Shown here: positions 44,973-53,233 of the stretch, piece after piece
Layout of the letters: each line of letters opens with the position of its first letter
Numbering within the stretch: the first letter of the stretch is position 1
From: Marilutibacter penaei
GTDB taxonomy: Bacteria; Pseudomonadota; Gammaproteobacteria; Xanthomonadales; Xanthomonadaceae
NCBI RefSeq assembly: GCF_014145395.1
Contig: NZ_JACHTE010000005.1
Span: 248,001-312,000, forward strand
Length of the DNA stretch: 64,000 nt
Direction: 5' to 3'
The notes under the pieces: generated by a model
What the model saw: only the letters and a program-made list of their open reading frames with translations
Told to the model about the DNA's origin: nothing
The model's database searches: none
Translations under genes and position numbers: made by a program

Positions 44973-45386
44973 ATGAAGCAAGCAAAGGGTTTCACCTTGA
45001 TCGAGCTGATGATCGTCGTGTCCATCATTTCGATCCTGGCGGCAATTGCGATACCCCTTTACCAGGACTACGTCGCCCGCTCGCAACTCAGCGCTGGTTT
45101 GAGCGACATCAGCGGCGGCCGCAGTCCTTTCGAGTCCCAGGTCGTCGCTCAGAACAAGACGACCTTCACTCTGGATGAGATCGGGCTCAAGTCCCCGACG
45201 CCCCGCTGCAATCCATTGACGTCGCAAGTGAACGGTGACGGGAGTGGCTACATTCGTTGCGTGGTCGTCGGCACACCCAAAGTGGCCGGCGAGACCATTC
45301 AACTGACACGCAACACGAGCGGCGCGTGGACATGCGACGTATCGGCTGCCATCGAGAACAAACACAAGCCCACAGGGTGCCAATGA
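44973..45386 (+). CDS. Second type IV pilin, PilA paralogue
   Basis: A 137-residue pilin with the same leader form (MKQAKG before [18 protein letters not shown]) and Glu5. Helix and early head match pilA closely ([20 protein letters not shown]), while the rest of the head diverges. It keeps the C-terminal disulfide pair ([13 protein letters not shown]) and another pair (TPRCNPL, IRCVVVG). ATG at 44973 is best, since GGGGGA lies 8 nt upstream; an in-frame ATG two codons earlier is too close to that site. No sigma-54 box is visible before it, so it depends on read-through or another promoter. It may be an alternative major pilin. Confidence 0.9.
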   Translation: MKQAKGFTLIELMIVVSIISILAAIAIPLYQDYVARSQLSAGLSDISGGRSPFESQVVAQNKTTFTLDEIGLKSPTPRCNPLTSQVNGDGSGYIRCVVVGTPKVAGETIQLTRNTSGAWTCDVSAAIENKHKPTGCQ

Positions 45387-45483
45387 CCGCTCCCGGCAGC
45401 TTCATGCATCAGGCAGGCACTCCACCTCTCCCGTGTAAGGTGGTAGAAGCCGGTATTCGGCTCGACCAGTAGGAATTATCAAT

Positions 45484-47334
45484 GTGAAGTGGAAAGCCTG
45501 GCAGGCATGGCCCGCTTGGGTAATGATGGTGCCCATTACGATGCTTGTCGCGGCAGCGTTTTGGCCGGGCTTGAGTGGGCGTTTCATCTTCGATGACTAC
45601 CCCACCATCGTCAGCAACCCCGGAATCCATATCGACTCGCTTTCCTGGGAAGCCATCCAGAGAGCGGCAGGCTCGTTCAGTCAGGGGTACTACGGCCGCC
45701 CACTCGCCACCATCTCCTTGGCATTGAACTATCTGGCGGATGGGACCGACCCTTGGGGGTACAAACTGACAGGACTGTGCATACATGTCCTGAATACCCT
45801 GATCGTCTGGATCCTCCTCAGGCAGTTGCTGGGTATCCGGTCCGAGGAAGGCGAGAACTGGCCGAAACAAGCGGCCGCCGTCATCGCTTTCATCTGGGCA
45901 GTACACCCCTTGCAGGTCTCTCCTGTGTTGTACGTCGTACAACGCATGGAAACGCTTTCACTGTTGTTCGTGCTGCTGGCGCTCGCTTGCTACGTCAAGG
46001 CCCGGCGCAATCAGCTTTCTGATAGACCCAGCGCTTTCTGGTTTGCTGCCTGCCTGCCTCTGATGCTGTTGGGGCTCGCTAGCAAGGAAAGTGCCGCACT
46101 GTTGCCGGCGTACACCCTTTCACTTGAGATCGCAATCTTCCGCTTCCGTGCGAGTTCCTCTGCAAGTGAACGTCTCCTCAAGCGAACCTATGCTGTCGCG
46201 GTCTCACTCGCGTTGGGCGTCTATCTCCTCGTTGTCCTGCCTCACTACCTGACTGGCGATAGCTACGCTCTTCGAGACTTCTCTGCCTCTGAGCGCCTCA
46301 TGACCCAGATGCGGGTGCTCCCCATGTACCTGGGCCAAGTCCTGTTCCCGCGCCCAGACCAGCTTACGTTTTACTACGACGACATTATTGTTTCCACGGG
46401 ACTGCTATCGCCGCCGAGCACGGCTCTGGGAGCCTGCCTGCTTCTCTCGCTTGCATTCGTTGCCTTTTTCGTTCGACGCAAGGCGCCGATCGTGTCACTC
46501 GGGGTGCTCTGGTTTTTCGCGGCGCATGCAATCACGAGCAACGTGTTCCCGCTCGAGCACGCATTTGAGCATCGCAACTATTTTGCTTTGCTGGGTGCTC
46601 TCCTTGCATTGGCCGACATCGTCCGGCGCATCCCCATGCGTGACGGGCCTGCGCTGAAGTACGTGGCCATTGGCGGCATCTGTACCTTCTTGTTCGCTTT
46701 GACGCTGGTACGTAGCGCTACGTGGGGAAACCCACTTAATCTTGCGATGGAGTTGGCCAACGCAAACCCTCGATCAGCGCGCGCCAGCGTCGACTTGGCA
46801 GAGAAGTACGAGATGCTCGCCGGCGGAGATCCAGAATCCCCGTTCTACAGTCTCGCAATGACCGAGTTCCATCGGGGAGCAGGCTTAGCGTCTGCGTCTT
46901 CCCTTCCCATCCAGGGCGCCATCATGCTTGCCGCAGGCCAAGGGCGACCCGTACCGGAGGCATGGTGGGCCACCCTCGAAAGTAAACTTTCCACTGGCAC
47001 CATCAGTCCGCAGGACCACTACGCCATGTCCGGGCTCCTCACAGCCCGTGCGCGGGGGATGGCATTGGACGATGAGCATCTGGCAGCGGCTTACGAGGCG
47101 ATGGCGAACCGGAGCCAGTTGCCCGCGGGCATGTATGCGATGTTTGCGAATCACGCGCTGACCCGGCTCGAAGATCACGACCTCGCCGCGCGCCTGTTTG
47201 CAAGTGCGGTCGAGGCGGAGAAAGACGACCGGCATTATGCAGAGCGACTCGCTTCTGCCCTCCGGGCTGACGGGCATAACCAGGAGGCCCAAGCCGTTGA
47301 GGCGAAAGCCGCGGCGCTGAGGCTGGCAGATTGA
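45484..47334 (+). CDS. GT-C glycosyltransferase with TPR-like C-terminus (TMTC/PMT-like), possible pilin glycosyltransferase
   Basis: A 616-residue membrane protein. The first loop has the acidic pair of GT-C enzymes, GRFIFDDYPTIVSNPGI (D37, D38). About 10-11 membrane helices run to residue 420, and the last 190 residues are soluble, helical and TPR-like (HYAMSGLLTARARGMALDDE, DHDLAARLFASAVEAEKDD). This combination resembles TMTC and related protein O-mannosyltransferase-like families. Its place directly after the pilin genes suggests it moves a lipid-linked sugar onto pilin in the periplasm, but the acceptor is not shown. GTG start at 45484 with TAGGA upstream. Base composition is lower in GC than the pilus genes, suggesting transfer. 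Confidence 0.72.
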   Translation: MKWKAWQAWPAWVMMVPITMLVAAAFWPGLSGRFIFDDYPTIVSNPGIHIDSLSWEAIQRAAGSFSQGYYGRPLATISLALNYLADGTDPWGYKLTGLCIHVLNTLIVWILLRQLLGIRSEEGENWPKQAAAVIAFIWAVHPLQVSPVLYVVQRMETLSLLFVLLALACYVKARRNQLSDRPSAFWFAACLPLMLLGLASKESAALLPAYTLSLEIAIFRFRASSSASERLLKRTYAVAVSLALGVYLLVVLPHYLTGDSYALRDFSASERLMTQMRVLPMYLGQVLFPRPDQLTFYYDDIIVSTGLLSPPSTALGACLLLSLAFVAFFVRRKAPIVSLGVLWFFAAHAITSNVFPLEHAFEHRNYFALLGALLALADIVRRIPMRDGPALKYVAIGGICTFLFALTLVRSATWGNPLNLAMELANANPRSARASVDLAEKYEMLAGGDPESPFYSLAMTEFHRGAGLASASSLPIQGAIMLAAGQGRPVPEAWWATLESKLSTGTISPQDHYAMSGLLTARARGMALDDEHLAAAYEAMANRSQLPAGMYAMFANHALTRLEDHDLAARLFASAVEAEKDDRHYAERLASALRADGHNQEAQAVEAKAAALRLAD

Positions 47335-47362
47335 TCCGAACCTCACTAACAGGCCAGAAGCC

Positions 47363-48526
47363 GTGATCAACTCCCCCTATATCGTGTTCGCCGCACCTGA
47401 TATACACGACGAAGAGATCAACGAAGTCAGCGCATGCCTTCGTTCGGGATGGCTAGGGACCGGGCCGCGGGTGGCAAGGTTCGAAGCTGCCTTCGCGGGG
47501 TACAAGGGCGTCGACGCTTCGCAGGTCGCCGGCCTCAACTCCTGTACCGCGGCTCTGCATATCGCCATGTTGGCACTCGAACTGGAGCCCGGCAGCGAGG
47601 TCATTACCACGCCACTGACGTTCTGCGCCACCGCCAATGCCATCATCCACGCAGGTCTCGTGCCGGTGCTGGCGGACGTCGATCCCGTCACCCAGAACAT
47701 CGACCCGGCGGCGATCGAAGCCGCCATAACGCCACGCACCAGCGCAATCCTGCCGGTGCACTTCGCGGGTCGCCCTTGCGAGATGGATCGCATCACGGCC
47801 ATCGCGGAGCGACATGGACTTGCCCTGATTGAAGACTGCGCGCACGCCATTGAAACGGAGTACAAGGGACGGAAGGCGGGCACGTTCGGCGATTTTGGAT
47901 GCTTCAGCTTCTATGTCACCAAGAACGTCGCCACCGGCGAAGGCGGCATGGTCCTTGGACGCGACGCATCCCGCATCGCACGAGCCAAAGTGCTTTCACT
48001 CCATGGCATGAGCAAGGATGCGTGGCATCGTTTCAGCGACTCGGGCTACAAGCATTACCAAGTCGTTGAGAGCGGCTTCAAGTACAACATGATGGACCTC
48101 CAGGCGGCGATCGGGATCCATCAGCTCGCGCGCGTCGAGGCGAGCTGGCAGCGGAGGCAAGCGATCTGGTCCGTGTACGAGACCGCGCTGGCGCACCTCC
48201 CGGTGACCCTACCCGCGCCTGCCGCACCTGAGACGAAACACGCCCGCCACCTGTTCAATCTCCTGATTGACCCGGAAGCGAGCGGTATCACGCGTGACCG
48301 TTTCCTTGAGGCCATGCATGAAGCCGGCATCGGGACAGGTGTTCATTACCTATCGTTGGCGGAGCATCCCGTCTACCAGGAGCGATTCGGCTGGAGGCCC
48401 GAGCAATGGCCCCATGCTATGCGGCTGGGACGTACGACGGCCAGCCTCCCCTTGTCCCCCAAGTTGACGGAACACGACATAGCACGTGTTTGCAGAGCCA
48501 CGGAAAATTGCTTGACTGGCGGATAG
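47363..48526 (+). CDS. DegT/DnrJ/EryC1/StrS-family PLP aminotransferase (nucleotide-sugar type)
   Basis: A 387-residue PLP enzyme of the ArnB/PglE/WecE group, which puts an amino group on a keto sugar nucleotide. The PLP Lys is K187 in SFYVTKNVATGEGGM, with D158 and H161 in IEDCAHAIETE and the N-terminal GTGPRVARFEAAFA. GTG start at 47363, 28 bp after the glycosyltransferase. No dehydratase or other sugar-nucleotide gene is nearby, so the keto-sugar must come from elsewhere. It ends 13 bp before the stop of the convergent ATP-grasp gene. Confidence 0.88.
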   Translation: MINSPYIVFAAPDIHDEEINEVSACLRSGWLGTGPRVARFEAAFAGYKGVDASQVAGLNSCTAALHIAMLALELEPGSEVITTPLTFCATANAIIHAGLVPVLADVDPVTQNIDPAAIEAAITPRTSAILPVHFAGRPCEMDRITAIAERHGLALIEDCAHAIETEYKGRKAGTFGDFGCFSFYVTKNVATGEGGMVLGRDASRIARAKVLSLHGMSKDAWHRFSDSGYKHYQVVESGFKYNMMDLQAAIGIHQLARVEASWQRRQAIWSVYETALAHLPVTLPAPAAPETKHARHLFNLLIDPEASGITRDRFLEAMHEAGIGTGVHYLSLAEHPVYQERFGWRPEQWPHAMRLGRTTASLPLSPKLTEHDIARVCRATENCLTGG

Positions 48527-48539
48527 TTCCACGCGCTGT

Positions 48540-49715
48540 TCAGGAGACAAACCTCGCTACGCACCGCCTGAGCCATCGCGCCCGGACCCCGGGAAGCGAG
48601 CACGACCACACCGACACCATGGGCTTCTTTCGGACGGCGAGCGCAAGCGCCTTCAGCGTCTCTCGCCTGGGCACTCCGTCTCCTTTGAGAAGCTTCAGGA
48701 GGAACCGCTCCAGACTGATCCAGGAATGGACGGCGACATCAGTGTCCGCCCCCTGCAGCGCGCCTCCCAAGACCACTGCCCGCATGTCCGACAGCACGTC
48801 GAAGCCGGAGGCCTGCAATAGTTCGATCTGAAGCCATGGGCGCGGGTTCAGTTCGAGGAGCTTCGGGTTTCCGTCTGCATCTGCGAGAAAGGAAAGCTCA
48901 GCCACCCCGACCAGATCCAACGCGCCGACGATCGATTCGGTAGCCTCCCTGAGCACTTCGGACCCCGGGCACGTCTCCACCCAGCACGCACTCCCTCCCT
49001 TCCCAGGGAACTTCATCCGCTCTATCACCTCCGCGTAACGATACTGTCCGCTCGCGTCGCGAACGACACAGGCACTTCGCTCGCCTCCGCTAATGGGTTG
49101 CAGGAGAGGCTGCGCGACCCAAGTCTGGCCACGTTCGAACTCGGTTCGCAGCAGCTGTCGGACCCGGGCGAGTTGAAGATCGTGTTCGCGAAACAGCTTC
49201 ACACCGCCGGGTAGCGTGTCGCCCCATGGCTTGTGAACGGGCTTCAGCACAAACCGCGGGCCAAGAGTGTCAGCCACCCTCTCAAGATCGTCGAGACATC
49301 TAACTTCCTGCGTCACGGCAAGAAAGCGACCAAGCTCTTCGCGCTGCAGGAACTGGAATACCTCTGCCTTGTCCAGCCCGCCCTTGGACAGCGCTCTGCA
49401 ACGGGAGAGCCGGAGGTCCTGCCCTCGTGCTTCCATCGCATCGACGAGAATGCCCAAAGAGTCGTCTTCCGTTGCGATAGCCAGTACACCGGAAGTGCCG
49501 AAGCGCGAACGTAGCAGGCCTTCGAGATCCTCGAGTACAGCTTCGCGCGGCCCCGCAGGCGCAAAGTGCACTTCGCACCGCGGCACTCCCGCCAGCAAGG
49601 AGCTCGAACCCAGCGCGTAGACGAAGGCATACCCGTCCAGGGACACGCATCGCTCGACGACGGCCAACGATACCGCCTCCGCACCACCGGACACGATCAC
49701 GGTGGGCGTGCTCAT
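48540..49715 (-). CDS. ATP-grasp domain protein, carboxylate-amine ligase type
   Basis: A 391-residue soluble protein. It has an N-terminal pre-ATP-grasp domain (TVIVSGGAEAVSLAVVERCV), a central fold with FVLKPVHKPWGDTLPGG, and a metal-binding end AELSFLADADGNPKLLELNP with PRPWLQ. This pattern is shared by many enzymes that join a carboxylate to an amine using ATP. In this position it could attach an amino or carboxylic acid to an aminosugar made with the DegT enzyme, which is inference. ATG at 49715 overlaps the stop of the methyltransferase upstream (ATGA), so the longer open frame is rejected. It is the last gene of a six-gene operon. Confidence 0.75.
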   Translation of the reverse strand: MSTPTVIVSGGAEAVSLAVVERCVSLDGYAFVYALGSSSLLAGVPRCEVHFAPAGPREAVLEDLEGLLRSRFGTSGVLAIATEDDSLGILVDAMEARGQDLRLSRCRALSKGGLDKAEVFQFLQREELGRFLAVTQEVRCLDDLERVADTLGPRFVLKPVHKPWGDTLPGGVKLFREHDLQLARVRQLLRTEFERGQTWVAQPLLQPISGGERSACVVRDASGQYRYAEVIERMKFPGKGGSACWVETCPGSEVLREATESIVGALDLVGVAELSFLADADGNPKLLELNPRPWLQIELLQASGFDVLSDMRAVVLGGALQGADTDVAVHSWISLERFLLKLLKGDGVPRRETLKALALAVRKKPMVSVWSCSLPGVRARWLRRCVARFVS

Positions 49716-50410
49716 GAGCGTTTGGTGAAAACCCAAAGATAATTGGCGTATTGCCATGAGAAGGGTCCGGCGAACCGCTCCATCAGCCGTCGCTCCAACC
49801 TGGACAGCATGGGAAAGGCGCTTGTCGGAATGAGGCCGTAGCGGACCAGATAGATCCAGGGCCAGCGCGCGCCTCGTATCGCCCGCCTGCTCGCCAGCTC
49901 AAGTCCGCCTCGCGCGAATATCCCCGTCAAGTCTTCTTCGCGCATGTAGCGAGCGTCGCCACGCCTCAGGTTATCGATGACGACCACGTGCCCCCCCGGC
50001 TCAACATATCTGGCGACGGACTCGGCTATGCCTGCCACCCCCATCAGATGTAGCGAACGCATGACGTTCAGCAGGAAAGCGCAGGAAACCGAGCCATGCT
50101 CCAACGGCAGGTCGGGCAACGCCCCCACGCGGAAATCAGGCGTCGGGAAAAGCGCCCGGGCGGCTTCGATGACCCGCTGGGACGGATCGATGCCTACTAG
50201 GGAGTCGAATCCCAGCTCTGCGAGGCGGGCGGTCATCCTGCCATAGCCGCACCCGACATCCACCGCGACCCCGCCCGTCCGACCGAGCACCGACCGGATC
50301 GCATCCAACTGCAGGAGGCTGATGTACGCAGTCTTTCGACCCGCGCTGTCATGTGGGTCGAAGATATTGATCCCGGCATCGTCGAATACCGGCACGCTCC
50401 CCTTATCCAT
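49712..50410 (-). CDS. Class I SAM-dependent methyltransferase
   Basis: A 232-residue Rossmann-fold methyltransferase. Motif I is VAVDVGCGYGRMTARLAELG, followed by SLVGIDPSQRVIEAARALF and a later HVVVIDNLRRGD. The N-terminal residues (FDDAGINIFDPHDSAGRK) are unusual. ATG at 50410 lies inside the end of the flippase-like gene and overlaps the ATP-grasp gene downstream, so all are coupled. The substrate is unknown; sugar O- or N-methylation is plausible from the context. Confidence 0.8.
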   Translation of the reverse strand: MDKGSVPVFDDAGINIFDPHDSAGRKTAYISLLQLDAIRSVLGRTGGVAVDVGCGYGRMTARLAELGFDSLVGIDPSQRVIEAARALFPTPDFRVGALPDLPLEHGSVSCAFLLNVMRSLHLMGVAGIAESVARYVEPGGHVVVIDNLRRGDARYMREEDLTGIFARGGLELASRRAIRGARWPWIYLVRYGLIPTSAFPMLSRLERRLMERFAGPFSWQYANYLWVFTKRS

Positions 50411-51380
50411 TCCGCACCCCTGGCAGGAACAAAACGCCCAACAAAAGGTCCCCGGCAAGCATGGCGGCGCGAACCAGAACGGCGATACCCGCGACCACCG
50501 GATCCGGAAAGCCGGTGGCAAAGGCCGCGAACGTGAGTTCCCGGACACCCAGCCCGGAGGGCGTCACCAGCGCAACGAAGCCGACGACCCAGGAGATCGA
50601 GTAGAAGGCACACAATCTCAACGCGCCTTCCGTCGATACGTCGTCGCTCGCGAGCGAGAAAGCCAACCACGCGCTGACGTACACCGCCCAGGAGGTCGCC
50701 ATGTACAGGATCGCCTTCCAAAACCTTGGACTGCGCGTCGTGCGATGGAGATGGTTCACCCACCCAGCCATCCCTTTCCGCCGCAGGCGCGCCAGCAGCA
50801 GGTACGCGGGTCCGGGGCCAAGCAACAGCAACAGCAAGGCCGATTGCACCACCATCGGACGGTCCGGGCCGACGCCCAGGATAAGGATGACGGCCACGAG
50901 CAACGACATCCAGATGGTCAGCCCCATGAACGCGAGGTTCGCCGCGACCCACTGGCCAGGCGAGGCCAGATGTGCGGCATTGGTGGCCTGATAGGCCACG
51001 CCCAGGAAGCGCCCGGGTATGTGCTTCATCAGTTGACCCGCGAAGTGGAACCCGCCCAGAGCGTAGAATCCAAGGGAGCGGCCCGAAGCGCTCTCCATGA
51101 TCTCACGGAAAGCCGCGAAGGAAAGCAGCAAGCTCAAGAGCAGGAGTAAGAAGCTCCCGAGCCCGTATCCAGGCTGGATACTCCAGACGAAGCCCGCGAT
51201 TCGTCCCCACGCGCCGTTCAACAGCCACGCTGCCCACAGCAGCGTCACGATGACCAGGCACAGCGAGACGATCCGCAGCCACAAGGGCCTTGGCCGTCTC
51301 GTGGGGGAGCCCCGGCGACCTCGATCCTGCCCGATCATGTCCTTGAGGCGAACCTGCGGGGTGCTTTGATCATTGCTCAT
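50403..51380 (-). CDS. Lysylphosphatidylglycerol-synthase-like transmembrane protein (UPF0104/AglD type)
   Basis: A 325-residue inner-membrane protein with about eight hydrophobic helices. Typical of the flippase-like UPF0104 domain are HFAGQLMKHIPGRFLGVAYQ and FVALVTPSGLGVRELTF with their conserved Pro-Gly and Gly-Arg-Glu residues. Members accompany glycolipid and cell-envelope gene sets and may move or hold lipid-linked sugars; the activity is not established. It starts within the stop of GT4 (ATGA) and overlaps the methyltransferase. Confidence 0.82.
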   Translation of the reverse strand: MSNDQSTPQVRLKDMIGQDRGRRGSPTRRPRPLWLRIVSLCLVIVTLLWAAWLLNGAWGRIAGFVWSIQPGYGLGSFLLLLLSLLLSFAAFREIMESASGRSLGFYALGGFHFAGQLMKHIPGRFLGVAYQATNAAHLASPGQWVAANLAFMGLTIWMSLLVAVILILGVGPDRPMVVQSALLLLLLGPGPAYLLLARLRRKGMAGWVNHLHRTTRSPRFWKAILYMATSWAVYVSAWLAFSLASDDVSTEGALRLCAFYSISWVVGFVALVTPSGLGVRELTFAAFATGFPDPVVAGIAVLVRAAMLAGDLLLGVLFLPGVRNG

Positions 51381-52516
51381 CCGAGCAGCTTCCCAAGGAG
51401 ACTGCGAGCCGCGACGTCGACGTCAAAACGCGCCGCCATACACTCCATGGCAGGCTGGAACGAGACGGGGTTCCTTCTAAGGATTCTGGAGATGGCGTCC
51501 GAGAATGCCCGCGCTGTTACGTCCACCGCCAGTTCGCCGACACCCTGGCCCACCAGCGCAGGCAAGTCGCCGACCGGCATTGCGACCACGGGGCAACGAA
51601 GCTTCATTGCATCGGAAAACACCAGGGGAATGCTCTCGATGCGGGAAGGAATGAGCAAATAGTCCGCGTCGTTGATCGACGCCTCTGCAGCCTGCTTGTC
51701 GAGGAACCCTCCTGCATGTACCGGCCTCCCCGCACCCTGAAGGTCGGAAACCCTTCGGCGCACGGTCGCCTCCATCGGGCCACCTCCATTGATGCGAACC
51801 GACTCGATGCGATTCCAGTCCTCATCGGACAACAAGCCCAAGGCCTCAAGAAGAATGTCGACGCCCTTGTTGGCGTGCCAACGCCCCAGGAACGTCAGCA
51901 CGAAAGGGGCGCCGCCGGTACGGGATGCCGGTTGGCTGAGGATCCGCCGGGTGCTGGGGAGGAAAATCACCTCGCGATCTGCCAGCTTCTGCGTTTCCTG
52001 CGCCAACCCAAGCCCGTCAGAGAAGCAGTAGCGTCCCTGCCTGAGGACGAGCCTGAGAAACCACCGGACTACCGGCACGCGTCCCAGCGACCAGATGTCG
52101 CTTCCGAGAGTCCAGGTCGAGTACGGAACCGCGTGCTTCCCAGAGCAGCGCTTGGCCCAATAGCCGCACGGCAGGGCCCAAAGGGCCAGCACATGAGCCG
52201 TCGGACCGGAAGTCACCGCCCGCTCGGTCACCCGTGACCCGGAACGCATGACCCGGAAGGCCGCCACCAGATCCCTGAAGGACATGAAACTCAGCGTGGA
52301 AAGCGGCTTGTCCGGCGCGCGAAAGCGGAATACCTCGACACCCGGAGACCAGGTTTCGATGCATTCTCTTTCGCCCGGAGCCACGACCTTCACGCTGACC
52401 CGCTCCCCCAGGAGCTCGGCGAGATCCGATACGAAAGAGCCCGCGGCCTCGCGCCCGTCCCCCCGGATGGGAAACGACGTGGTCACCAGGACAATTGCAC
52501 CCGGACCGAGGGTCAT
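51377..52516 (-). CDS. Glycosyltransferase family 4 (GT-B fold)
   Basis: A 379-residue GT-B glycosyltransferase. The N-terminal domain starts IVLVTTSFPIRGDGREAAGS. The C-terminal donor domain has FVLTFLGRWHANKGVDILLE, a GGGPMEATVRRRV nucleotide-binding loop and LLIPSRIESIPLVFSDAMKL with the EX7E-like acidic pair. No membrane segments, so it acts at the cytosolic face on a lipid-linked or free acceptor. ATG at 52516 overlaps the upstream methyltransferase stop. The sugar is unknown. Confidence 0.87.
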   Translation of the reverse strand: MTLGPGAIVLVTTSFPIRGDGREAAGSFVSDLAELLGERVSVKVVAPGERECIETWSPGVEVFRFRAPDKPLSTLSFMSFRDLVAAFRVMRSGSRVTERAVTSGPTAHVLALWALPCGYWAKRCSGKHAVPYSTWTLGSDIWSLGRVPVVRWFLRLVLRQGRYCFSDGLGLAQETQKLADREVIFLPSTRRILSQPASRTGGAPFVLTFLGRWHANKGVDILLEALGLLSDEDWNRIESVRINGGGPMEATVRRRVSDLQGAGRPVHAGGFLDKQAAEASINDADYLLIPSRIESIPLVFSDAMKLRCPVVAMPVGDLPALVGQGVGELAVDVTARAFSDAISRILRRNPVSFQPAMECMAARFDVDVAARSLLGKLLG

Positions 52517-53232
52517 CCGCGACTCGCCAACACGGTGTAGCCACTGGTCATCGCGTCCCAGTCCGGGCAGCATTTCCCTCCGATCCAGGCAAGCAGGTTC
52601 ACCACCGGCACCGCACAGACAAGGAGCGGCAACAGCAGGACGGCGGGAGACCGGCGCCTCAACGCCTCACGCGCGACCCCTCCCAGCGACAAAGAGGCAA
52701 GAAGGCCTGCCGTCTCCAGCGCACCCAGGCCCGGCGTGGTCGCCTTGAGGATGAACCCCGCCGCCCGGAGTTCACGTTCCAGCCCATGCCGGGTGTAGCG
52801 TTGATAGTCGTGGGGTGCATCATGGATCGGGTAAAGGAAAGGCATGCTCAAAAGCAGAATGCCACCAGGACGCAGCACGCGTGCCGCCTCAGCACATGAC
52901 TCCCGAGGACATCGCAGATGCTCGAGGACCTCCAACATCACCACGGAGTCCACGCTCGCGTCGGCAATGGGCAGTCTCGAAGCATCCGCATACAGTGTCG
53001 GACGTGCCCCGTACAGTTCTCTTCCCGTCGCGGGGTAGTCCAGTCCCAAGTACGTGCAGTCGCGCGGCAAACACCGCTCTACCCAGCGATCCGCGCACCC
53101 AATGTCCAGTACGCGGCCAGGTGGCAGTGTAGCCAGCAATCCCCGGAGTTCTTCGGTACCACGGAGCAACCATTGCGGATGCAGTGGGGTCGCCTTCAGG
53201 CGCCGCACCCAACGGTTCAAGCGGGAAGCCAC
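52513..53232 (-). CDS. Class I SAM-dependent methyltransferase
   Basis: A 239-residue methyltransferase with motif I GRVLDIGCADRWVERCLP, the later VDSVVMLEVLEHLRCP and VLRPGGILLLSMPFLYPIHD. A hydrophobic C-terminal part (LLLPLLVCAVPVVNLLAWIG) may bind the membrane, which fits a lipid-linked acceptor. It starts 1 bp after the GT2 stop and overlaps GT4, so the whole set from GT2 to the ATP-grasp gene is one transcription unit. The substrate is unknown. Confidence 0.82.
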   Translation of the reverse strand: MASRLNRWVRRLKATPLHPQWLLRGTEELRGLLATLPPGRVLDIGCADRWVERCLPRDCTYLGLDYPATGRELYGARPTLYADASRLPIADASVDSVVMLEVLEHLRCPRESCAEAARVLRPGGILLLSMPFLYPIHDAPHDYQRYTRHGLERELRAAGFILKATTPGLGALETAGLLASLSLGGVAREALRRRSPAVLLLPLLVCAVPVVNLLAWIGGKCCPDWDAMTSGYTVLASRG

Positions 53233-53233
53233 C

